From the NCBI GenBank assembly GCA_947303905.1, contig CAMYZR010000142.1, positions 1 through 5,161 on the forward strand: a stretch of 5,161 nt of DNA, read 5' to 3'. The notes beneath the pieces were generated by a model. It made no database searches and was not told the origin of the DNA. It saw nothing but the letters and a program-made list of their open reading frames with translations. This document shows positions 1 to 5,161 of the stretch, in pieces (position 1 is the first letter of the stretch; every line of letters starts with the position of its first letter). The position numbers and the translations under genes are program-made. This DNA is from an uncultured Atopobiaceae bacterium. GTDB lineage: Bacteria > Actinomycetota > Coriobacteriia > Coriobacteriales > Atopobiaceae.

Positions 1-639
1 CAGCAGGTCAACGCCGGCAAGACCACCTTCGCCGAGCACTACCGCGAGGTGGCCGAGAAGGAGTACGCGCTTCTGCAGTACGCCGAGGACGGACCCTTCG
101 CCTATGGCTACAACGACGCCTGCACCGCCTTCGCGAACGGCGAGAGCGCGATGTACACCATCGGCTCCTACGCGGTGCCGCAGATCCGCTCGGTCAACCC
201 CGACATGGACATCGACTCCTTCGTGATGCCTGCCGTCGATAACCCCGACGACCGCATCCTCAACTCGGGCGTCGATCTGCAGTTCTGCGTGACGGCAGCT
301 TGCCCCCACAAGGAGGCCGCCTACGAGGTCATCCGCTTCCTCATCGCGCAGGAGAATCTCCAGACCTATGTTGACGAGCAGAACGCCGTGCCCTGCGTCG
401 AGGGCGACTTTGAGCTGCCCGACGTGCTCGACGGCATGCGCGAGTTCATCGACGAGGGCCGCACCGCCGACTTCCAGGACCACTATTACCCCTCCGAGAT
501 GTCGGTCGACGCGCAGATCCAGACCTTCCTCATCGACGGTGACGTGGACAAGTTCCTCGCCAAGTTCGACAGCGATTGGACGCGCTACAACCGCGACATC
601 ATCGCCAAGGTCCAAGACTACTACGCGACGCAAGGATAG
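1..639 (+). CDS. Carbohydrate ABC transporter solute-binding protein (MsmE-like), C-terminal half, 5' partial
   Basis: This is the extracellular, normally lipid-anchored sugar receptor of an ABC importer. The reading frame is open from base 1 and gives 212 residues to the TAG stop, so the signal peptide, lipobox Cys and N-terminal lobe lie left of the window. A GTG at 49 is not a credible start, because coding continues upstream of it. Two stretches are typical of family 1 binding proteins. The first is FANGESAMYTIGSYAVPQI (window residues 44-62), which matches the usual 'F..GkaAM...GsW' pattern. The second is the GVDLQFCVTAACPHKEAAYE segment (90-109), followed by a helix, which matches the 'g...i...s.kkeaA.eFl.fl' pattern. 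The tail carries GDVDKFLAKFDSDWTRYN, as seen in MsmE-type proteins. Full-length relatives have about 420-450 residues, so roughly half is present. Two permease genes follow directly. The downstream alpha-galactosidase suggests raffinose, melibiose or stachyose as ligand; that specificity is inferred from context only. Confidence 0.93.
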   Translation, partial: QQVNAGKTTFAEHYREVAEKEYALLQYAEDGPFAYGYNDACTAFANGESAMYTIGSYAVPQIRSVNPDMDIDSFVMPAVDNPDDRILNSGVDLQFCVTAACPHKEAAYEVIRFLIAQENLQTYVDEQNAVPCVEGDFELPDVLDGMREFIDEGRTADFQDHYYPSEMSVDAQIQTFLIDGDVDKFLAKFDSDWTRYNRDIIAKVQDYYATQG

Positions 640-643
640 GAGG
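638..643 (+). promoter_or_regulatory. Shine-Dalgarno AGGAGG for the first permease, overlapping the upstream stop codon
   Basis: A perfect AGGAGG lies 7 nt before the ATG at 651. Its first two bases are the last two bases of the binding-protein TAG stop (637-639). This site fixes the permease start at 651, although the frame is open further upstream to an ATG at 576. The layout suggests that ribosomes finishing the binding-protein gene can load onto the permease gene. Confidence 0.9.
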
Positions 644-650
644 TACCACC

Positions 651-1496
651 ATGGGCAACAAAAGGCAGAGGACCTACTACCTCATGCTCATCCCAATTCT
701 CGTGCTGTTCTTCTGCTTCAACACGTTCCCGCTGCTGAGGGGCTTCTTCTACAGCTTCACCAACTTCCGCGGCTTCGGCGGCTACGACATGGTGGGCCTG
801 CGCAACTACGTCGACCTGTTCCAGGACTCGCGCGTGGGCAACTCCTACCTGTTCACCTTCAAGCTCGCGCTGGTCTCCACGCTGGCGGTCAACGTCATCA
901 GCCTGGCCATGGCGCTCGCGCTCAACAGCAAGATCAAGTTCAAGAGCGCCCTGCGCGGCATGTACTTCATCCCCAACATCCTGGGGTCGCTCGTCGTGGG
1001 CTACATCTTCAACTACTTCTTCACCTACATCGTGCCTTTCCTCACTAACACGACCTCCATCCTGGCCGATCCCAAGCGTGCCTGGATTGCCATCGTGATC
1101 GTGTGCGCTTGGCAGTCCATCGCGATGAACACCATCATCTACATCTCCGGCCTGCAGACCGTGCCCGAGGACGTCTACGAGGCGGGCTCGCTTGATGGCG
1201 CCACCGGCTGGAACCAGTTCCGCTACCTCACCTTCCCGCTCATCATGCCGTTCTTCACCATCAACATGGTGCTCTGCATGAAGAACTTCATGATGGTGTT
1301 CGACCAGATCATGGCCCTTACCAGCGGCGGGCCGGCGCAGTCCACCGAGTCCATCTCGTTCCTCATCTACAGCAACGGCATGGCGGGCGGTCAGTTTGGC
1401 TTCCAGAGCGCCAACGCCGTTGTCTTCTTCATCCTCATCGTCACCATCTCCGTCCTGCAGACGCGCTTCCTGAGCAGCAGAGAGGAGCAGCTGTAA
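651..1496 (+). CDS. Carbohydrate ABC transporter permease, MsmF/MalF-like (CUT1 family)
   Basis: This is the first of two inner-membrane channel subunits of a sugar importer (binding-protein-dependent transport inner-membrane component). It has 281 residues. Six hydrophobic segments are visible at about residues 10-30, 66-91, 104-129, 143-164, 199-220 and 253-274. The cytoplasmic EAA loop that docks the ATPase is EAGSLDGATGWNQFRYLTFP (177-196). It has the expected Asp-Gly, but Gly in place of the second Ala. The GGPAQSTESISFLIY stretch (226-240) is typical of MalF/UgpA-type permeases. The start at 651 is chosen for the perfect AGGAGG and because the MGNKRQRTYY N-terminus leads straight into the first membrane helix. 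The ATG at 576 would add 25 residues of non-membrane sequence overlapping the binding-protein gene. The stop overlaps the next start by one base, which implies coupled expression and pairing with that subunit. The substrate cannot be read from this sequence; alpha-galactosides are inferred from the neighbours. Confidence 0.96.
   Translation: MGNKRQRTYYLMLIPILVLFFCFNTFPLLRGFFYSFTNFRGFGGYDMVGLRNYVDLFQDSRVGNSYLFTFKLALVSTLAVNVISLAMALALNSKIKFKSALRGMYFIPNILGSLVVGYIFNYFFTYIVPFLTNTTSILADPKRAWIAIVIVCAWQSIAMNTIIYISGLQTVPEDVYEAGSLDGATGWNQFRYLTFPLIMPFFTINMVLCMKNFMMVFDQIMALTSGGPAQSTESISFLIYSNGMAGGQFGFQSANAVVFFILIVTISVLQTRFLSSREEQL
1481..1487 (+). promoter_or_regulatory. Shine-Dalgarno AGAGGAG for the second permease
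   Basis: AGAGGAG lies inside the 3' end of the first permease gene, 8 nt before the ATG at 1496. It supports that start, which shares one base with the preceding TAA stop (TAATG, 1494-1498). Confidence 0.8.
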
Positions 1497-2338
1497 TGCC
1501 TGAGAAAGTCAAAGAGCGCTATAACTGGCCCGTCACCATCCTGCTCATCCTGGGCCTCGTCACCGTCCTGTTTCCGCTGTACATGACCATCGTCATCGCC
1601 TTCAAGCAGCCGAGCGAGATGACCAACTCCATCCAGGGCATCCTCTCACTGCCGGCGCATTGGAGCCTTGCAAACTTCCGCGAGGCCATGGAGGTCACCG
1701 ACTTCTGGCACTCGCTGGGCAACAGCTTCCTGATCACGGCCATCACGATGGTGCTCACCATCCTCATCCACTCGGTGGCAGGATACGCCGTGGGCCGCAT
1801 GAAGGATTCCAACAAGTTCTTCGGCCTGGCGTACTACTACATCACCAGCGGCATGTTCGTGCCCTTCGCGATCCTGATGATGCCGCTCGTGAAGCAGACC
1901 GCCCAGATGCACATCGACAACCTCGTGGGCGTCATCTGCTGCTACCTGGTGTTCTACATGCCCATGAACGTGATGCTCTACTCGGGCTACCTCAAGAACA
2001 TCCCGGTGGCGCTCGAGGAGGCCGCCCGCGTGGATGGTGCCAGTACCTGGACTACCTTCTGGCAGGTCATCTTCCCGCTCATGAAGCCCATGCATGCCAC
2101 CGTAGCCGTGCTCACGGCGCTGGGCACCTGGAACGACGTCATGACCCCGCTGGTCATCATGAGCGGTGGTGGCATGAACACCCTGCCGCTGGCCCAGCTC
2201 ACCTTCCAGACGCAGTTCGGCACCAACTACAACCTGGCCTTCGCCTCGTACCTGCTGGCCTTGCTGCCCATCCTGATCTTCTACCTGTTTGCGCAGAAGC
2301 AGATCATCAACGGCGTCGTCAACGGCGCAGTGAAGTAG
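1496..2338 (+). CDS. Carbohydrate ABC transporter permease, MsmG/MalG-like (CUT1 family)
   Basis: This is the second inner-membrane channel subunit, expected to form a heterodimer with the preceding permease and to receive sugar from the binding protein. It has 280 residues, normal for the MalG/MsmG family. Six hydrophobic segments are visible at about residues 11-34, 73-100, 108-130, 143-163, 198-218 and 247-266. The EAA loop is canonical: EEAARVDGASTWTTFWQVIF (174-193), with Glu175-Ala-Ala, Asp180 and Gly181, followed by PLMKP. The C-terminus QKQIINGVVNGAVK matches the usual family ending 'Q+.fv.G...GavK', so the protein is complete. The gene starts one base inside the stop of its partner, which helps equal production of the two subunits. 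No ATPase gene follows. A 202-nt gap with a strong hairpin separates it from the alpha-galactosidase gene. Confidence 0.96.
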   Translation: MPEKVKERYNWPVTILLILGLVTVLFPLYMTIVIAFKQPSEMTNSIQGILSLPAHWSLANFREAMEVTDFWHSLGNSFLITAITMVLTILIHSVAGYAVGRMKDSNKFFGLAYYYITSGMFVPFAILMMPLVKQTAQMHIDNLVGVICCYLVFYMPMNVMLYSGYLKNIPVALEEAARVDGASTWTTFWQVIFPLMKPMHATVAVLTALGTWNDVMTPLVIMSGGGMNTLPLAQLTFQTQFGTNYNLAFASYLLALLPILIFYLFAQKQIINGVVNGAVK

Positions 2339-2360
2339 GCCTCTGCCCTTCCCTCCCTTC

Positions 2361-2383
2361 GGGGCCGGCCTCGTGCCGGCCCC
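2361..2383 (+). terminator. Strong GC hairpin after the transporter genes; terminator-like but without a U-tract
   Basis: GGGGCCGGC (2361-2369) and GCCGGCCCC (2375-2383) form a perfect 9-bp stem, all G-C, around a 5-nt CTCGT loop, starting 22 nt after the permease stop. No run of T follows (the next bases are ACCCTTGGG), so it does not meet the classic intrinsic terminator pattern. It could be a partial terminator of a GC-rich actinobacterium, or a 3' stabilising or processing hairpin that sets different mRNA levels for transporter and enzyme genes. The hairpin is seen directly; its role is inferred. Confidence 0.6.
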
Positions 2384-2439
2384 ACCCTTGGGCGAGGTGC
2401 GCCTCGTGGCTCCTCTCGCGAGCATCCCCGTGCCTGTCC

Positions 2440-2462
2440 GTCGCATGGCTTCCTGGTGCGAC
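2440..2462 (+). repeat. Inverted repeat GTCGCA-N11-TGCGAC in the transporter/enzyme gap
   Basis: The 6-bp arms at 2440-2445 and 2457-2462 are perfectly complementary. A G-U pair can add a seventh pair, leaving a 9-nt loop. The repeat lies about 80 nt upstream of the alpha-galactosidase start. It could be an RNA hairpin in a leader or a binding site for a dimeric regulator. The spacing is unlike a compact LacI-type operator. In GC-rich DNA a repeat of this size can also arise by chance. Confidence 0.3.
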
Positions 2463-2528
2463 CGAGAGGGGTCACGAGACGTGCCTTGCCCACCAAGACG
2501 GACGTATCTATCCACCATCGGCGCAGGT

Positions 2529-2535
2529 AAGGAAG
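2529..2535 (+). promoter_or_regulatory. Shine-Dalgarno AAGGAAG for the alpha-galactosidase
   Basis: AAGGA, within AAGGAAG, sits 7 nt before the ATG at 2541. It selects that start over earlier in-frame candidates (GTG at 2373, ATG at 2445), which have no comparable ribosome-binding site. Confidence 0.8.
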
Positions 2536-2540
2536 ACCTC

Positions 2541-4733
2541 ATGCCCATCATCTTTGACGAGTGCGCCAAGACGCTCGCCATCCACACCGACAACACCACC
2601 TATCAGATGCAGGTCGACGAGATTGGGAACCTGCTTCACCTCTACTACGGGAGACGCACCGAGGGGAATCTCGCGTACCTGCCTTCCCGCTTCGACCGCG
2701 GCACGTCCGCCTCGCCCTACGAGAAGGCCGACGACCGCAGCTACTCGCTCGACTTCCTCCCGCAGGAGTTTCCCGTGCAGGGTGCCGGCGACATGCGCAG
2801 CCCCCTTTTGGTGGTGCGTGACGCCGAGGGAGCCTTTGGCTGCGACCTGCGCTACGTGCGTCACGAAATCCGCGACGGAAAGTACGGCCTGCCCGGCTTG
2901 CCCGCCGTCTACGCGCACCGCGATGATGACGAGGCCCAGACGCTTTCGGTCACCTTGGCCGACGCGCGTCTCGGCCTTGAGGTCGAGCTACTCTATGGCG
3001 TGCTCCCGCACCTGGACGTGATCTGTCGCGCCGCTATCGTACGCAACACAGGCGAGGGGCGCCTGACGGTGGAGAAGGCGCAGAGCGCGTGCCTCGACCT
3101 TGTCCACGGCGACTACCAGCTCATCACCTTCCCCGGGCGGCACTGCATGGAGCGTGTGCCCCAGCGCACAAGGCTGGCGCAGCTCTCGTGTGTGGCGGAC
3201 AGCTCGAAGGGCTCCTCGTCGCATCAGCAAAACCCGCTATTGATCCTGTGCGACCATGACGCCACAGAGACCTCGGGGCGCTGCTGGGCCATGGAGTTTG
3301 TGTACAGCGGCAGCTTCAAGGGCGAGGCCGCGCGCGACCAGTACGGCCAGACGCGCCTGCAGCTGGGGCTCTCCGACGAGCTGTTCTCCTATCCGCTCGA
3401 GCCGGGAGAGCAGCTGGTGGCACCCGAGGTAATCATGAGCTACTCGACCGAGGGGTTCGGGCGGCTGTCGCAGAACCTGCATCGTTGCGTGCGCGAGCAC
3501 GTGTGCCGCGGCTACTGGCGCGACCGCGTGCGTCCCGTGCTCATCAACAGCTGGGAGGCCTTCTACTTCGACTTCGACGGAGACCGGCTGGTGGAGTTCG
3601 CCCGGCTGGCGAAGGAGGTGGGCATCGAGCTGCTGGTGGTGGACGACGGCTGGTTCGCAGACCGTCACGACGACAAGCGCAGCCTTGGCGATTGGCGGGT
3701 CAATGAGGCCAAACTGGGCGGGACGCTTTCGCAGCTCATCGCGGCAGTCAATGACGTGGGCCTGCAGTTTGGCATCTGGATGGAGCCCGAGATGGTGAGC
3801 GAGGACTCGGATCTCTACCGCGCCCATCCCGATTGGGCGCTCGCCATTCCCGGCAAGTCGCCCGTGCTCGGGCGCAACCAGCTCGTGCTCGACCTGTCTC
3901 GTCCCGAGGTGTGCGACAACGTCTTCGCGCAGATCTGCGGTGTGCTCGACCAGGGTCCCGTCGCCTACCTGAAGTGGGACTACAACCGTCTCATCACGGA
4001 CGTCTACTCGCGCGTGGCGAGCGACCAGGGCAAGGTGCTCTACGACTACATCCTGGGGCTCTACGCGGTGCTCGAGCGGGTGAACGAGCGCTATCCCCAG
4101 CTGCTCATCGAGGGCTGCGCCGGTGGGGGTGGCCGCTTTGACGCGGGCATGCTGTACTACACGCCGCAGATCTGGTGCTCCGACAACACCGATGCCGTCG
4201 ACCGCCTCACCATCCAGTACGGGACGTCGTTCGGCTACCCGTGCTCTGCCGTCGGCGCCCACGTCTCCGCCTGCCCCAACGAGATGTCGGGGCGCATGAC
4301 GAGCCTCGGCACGAGGGCGACCGTGGCGGGCGCCGGGACCTTTGGCTACGAGCTGGACCTCAAGGAGCTCTCCGATGAGACGCGTGCGAAGATCCGCGAG
4401 CAGGTGACGTGGCATCACCGCATCGCCCCGCTCGTACAACAGGGGACCTACCATCGCCTGACCAACCCCCTGACCGAGCCCCTATGCGCCTGGGAGCAGG
4501 TGGCGCCTGACGGGAGCCAGGCAATGGTGAGCGCGGTCGTGCTCGAGACTCATGGCTACGGCATCCCGCGCTTTGTGGTTCCTCGCGGCCTCACGCCTGG
4601 TGCGCGCTACCAAGACGTGGTGCGCGGGGACGTCTTTGAGGCAGACGCGCTCATGGAAATGGGAATCCCCCTGCCCCTTGCCATGAAGGCGGGGGAGTAC
4701 CGCTCCTACACCTATCTTCTAGAACGTGTGTAA
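2541..4733 (+). CDS. aga: Alpha-galactosidase, glycoside hydrolase family 36
   Basis: This enzyme removes terminal alpha-1,6-linked galactose from melibiose, raffinose and related oligosaccharides with retention of configuration. It has 730 residues, the usual size of bacterial tetrameric GH36 enzymes, and no signal peptide, so it should act in the cytoplasm on imported sugar. An N-terminal beta-sandwich (about 1-325) precedes the catalytic barrel. Barrel motifs appear in order: INSWEA (335-340), VVDDGWF (366-372), GIWMEPEM (411-418), LKWDYNR (477-483) with nucleophile Asp480, GCAGGGGRFD (525-534), and WCSDNTDA (545-552) with acid/base Asp548. A short C-terminal beta-domain follows from about 640. 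All core catalytic residues are present. The family usually has Ser or Ala-Ser in the glycine-rich loop where this protein has Cys-Ala-Gly, a minor variation. The start at 2541 has a good Shine-Dalgarno, and MPIIFDECAKTLAIHTDNTT is a typical GH36 beginning; the 56 in-frame codons upstream are non-homologous and cross the hairpin region. Genes called aga, rafA, galA or melA encode this activity; the symbol here is by family. Confidence 0.97.
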   Translation: MPIIFDECAKTLAIHTDNTTYQMQVDEIGNLLHLYYGRRTEGNLAYLPSRFDRGTSASPYEKADDRSYSLDFLPQEFPVQGAGDMRSPLLVVRDAEGAFGCDLRYVRHEIRDGKYGLPGLPAVYAHRDDDEAQTLSVTLADARLGLEVELLYGVLPHLDVICRAAIVRNTGEGRLTVEKAQSACLDLVHGDYQLITFPGRHCMERVPQRTRLAQLSCVADSSKGSSSHQQNPLLILCDHDATETSGRCWAMEFVYSGSFKGEAARDQYGQTRLQLGLSDELFSYPLEPGEQLVAPEVIMSYSTEGFGRLSQNLHRCVREHVCRGYWRDRVRPVLINSWEAFYFDFDGDRLVEFARLAKEVGIELLVVDDGWFADRHDDKRSLGDWRVNEAKLGGTLSQLIAAVNDVGLQFGIWMEPEMVSEDSDLYRAHPDWALAIPGKSPVLGRNQLVLDLSRPEVCDNVFAQICGVLDQGPVAYLKWDYNRLITDVYSRVASDQGKVLYDYILGLYAVLERVNERYPQLLIEGCAGGGGRFDAGMLYYTPQIWCSDNTDAVDRLTIQYGTSFGYPCSAVGAHVSACPNEMSGRMTSLGTRATVAGAGTFGYELDLKELSDETRAKIREQVTWHHRIAPLVQQGTYHRLTNPLTEPLCAWEQVAPDGSQAMVSAVVLETHGYGIPRFVVPRGLTPGARYQDVVRGDVFEADALMEMGIPLPLAMKAGEYRSYTYLLERV

Positions 4734-4734
4734 G

Positions 4735-4739
4735 AAAGG
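4735..4739 (+). promoter_or_regulatory. Weak Shine-Dalgarno AAAGG before galT
   Basis: AAAGG starts 2 nt after the alpha-galactosidase stop. It is 11 nt from the ATG at 4751 but only 2 nt from an in-frame GTG at 4742. Neither spacing is ideal. The ATG is the more likely start because a 2-nt spacing would hardly work. Confidence 0.5.
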
Positions 4740-4750
4740 CAGTGACCGAC

Positions 4751-5161
4751 ATGACGGCACAGGCATTTGACCATGTCTACCAGGCGCTCGTCGCTCTTGT
4801 TGACTATGCGGAGGACCGCGGGCTGATAGGGGACGAGGACCGCGCCTACGCGGCAAACCAGTTGCTTGACGCCTTGCAGCTTGAGGCGGACGACAGCTTC
4901 GACCCGCTCATGCGGGTTTGGGAGGAGGACGAGGTCCCACCTCTGGAGCAGATCCTCGCCGCGCTGCTCGACGATGCGGTCACGCGCGGGGTGATCGACG
5001 GGGGCATCGCGAGCCGAGACTTGCTCGACACGCGCCTCATGGGCTGCGTGACGCCGCGGCCGAGCGAGGTGGTGCGCGGGTTCTGGGAGCGCTATGAGGA
5101 GAGTCCCAGGGAGGCGACCGACTGGTTCTATCGCTTGGCGCTCGACAGCGACTACATCCGC
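4751..5161 (+). CDS. galT: UDP-glucose--hexose-1-phosphate uridylyltransferase, class II, 3' partial
   Basis: GalT exchanges galactose-1-phosphate with UDP-glucose to give glucose-1-phosphate and UDP-galactose, the central step of the cytoplasmic Leloir pathway. The first 137 codons are present and the frame is open to the right edge. The N-terminal domain is distinctive of the class II form found in Firmicutes and some Actinobacteria. Diagnostic stretches are EDRGLIGDEDRAYAANQLL (21-39), DLLDTRLMGCVTPRPSEVV (90-108, with the TPRPSEV signature), FWERYEESPREATDWFY (111-127) and SDYIR at the edge. Class II proteins have about 490-500 residues, so the catalytic part lies outside the window. The gene begins 17 nt after the alpha-galactosidase stop, which indicates cotranscription: the galactose released by that enzyme feeds this step after galactokinase. 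An in-frame GTG at 4742 would add three residues (fMet-Thr-Asp) and remains possible. The kinase and epimerase genes are not visible here. Confidence 0.95.
   Translation, partial: MTAQAFDHVYQALVALVDYAEDRGLIGDEDRAYAANQLLDALQLEADDSFDPLMRVWEEDEVPPLEQILAALLDDAVTRGVIDGGIASRDLLDTRLMGCVTPRPSEVVRGFWERYEESPREATDWFYRLALDSDYIR

Noticed and set aside
576..650. Earlier start (ATG 576) for the first permease
   Set aside because: It would overlap the binding-protein gene by 64 nt and add a non-membrane Arg/His-rich stretch, while the ATG at 651 has a perfect AGGAGG.
2473..2483. CACG-AGA-CGTG as a regulator operator
   Set aside because: Four-base arms are common by chance in GC-rich DNA, and no regulator gene or second copy in the window supports it as an operator.
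2486..2511. Possible promoter: TTGCCC (2486-2491) with TATCTA (2505-2510)
   Set aside because: The spacing is only 13 nt and the -10 match is poor, so it cannot be called a sigma-70-type promoter from sequence alone.
2373..2540. In-frame upstream extension of the alpha-galactosidase (GTG 2373 or ATG 2445)
   Set aside because: No Shine-Dalgarno precedes either codon, the extension crosses the inverted repeats, and the homologous N-terminus begins at 2541 with a good ribosome-binding site.
1646..2599. Minus-strand open frame (317 codons) opposite the second permease and the gap
   Set aside because: The translation is low-complexity and rich in Gly, His, Arg and Glu with no family resemblance. 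It spans a real permease gene and is explained as a GC-driven shadow.
1660..3021. Long + strand open frame (453 codons) across the second permease, the gap and the start of the alpha-galactosidase
   Set aside because: It is out of frame with both real genes, and its Arg/His/Pro-rich translation shows no domain. It is not evidence of a fusion protein.
3237..4454. Long open frame on the minus strand (405 codons) opposite the alpha-galactosidase gene
   Set aside because: It lies wholly antisense to a gene with clear GH36 motifs. GC-rich codon use suppresses stops in the opposite strand, and the translation is rich in His, Arg, Ala and Val with no recognisable domain.
1..5161. CRISPR arrays, tRNA or rRNA genes, insertion sequences or phage genes
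   Set aside because: No regularly spaced repeats, tRNA-like folds, transposase motifs or terminal inverted repeats were seen. Nearly all of the window is coding.

Overview
This window looks like part of an alpha-galactoside (raffinose/melibiose-type) uptake and breakdown operon from a GC-rich bacterium. All genes lie on the + strand. Codons end mostly in G or C, the transporter is of the MsmE-F-G type, and the galactose-1-phosphate uridylyltransferase is of class II, a form typical of Firmicutes and of Coriobacteriia. A GC-rich genome carrying that enzyme best fits the Coriobacteriia (Olsenella, Collinsella or Atopobium-like), but this is an inference from style and gene content.

Layout. Positions 1-639 hold the C-terminal half of an extracellular solute-binding protein, cut by the left edge. 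Positions 651-1496 and 1496-2338 hold the two inner-membrane permeases of a CUT1-type carbohydrate ABC importer. The first gap is 11 nt, with the Shine-Dalgarno sequence starting inside the binding-protein stop codon. The two permease genes overlap by one base (TAATG). A 202-nt gap (2339-2540) follows, containing a perfect 9-bp GC-rich hairpin and several weaker inverted repeats. Positions 2541-4733 hold a complete 730-residue GH36 alpha-galactosidase with all the expected active-site motifs. After 17 nt, galT (class II) starts at 4751 and runs off the right edge.

How it works together. The binding protein captures an alpha-galactoside outside the cell and the two permeases carry it across the membrane. 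The cytoplasmic GH36 enzyme releases galactose, and GalT handles galactose after its phosphorylation (Leloir pathway). No ATPase, regulator, galactokinase or epimerase gene is in the window; these may lie outside it or be supplied from elsewhere, as with the shared MsmK-type ATPases known for such importers.

The genes are ordinary members of well-known families. I see no evidence of an undescribed system. The least explained part is the structured 202-nt gap between the transporter and the enzyme genes.
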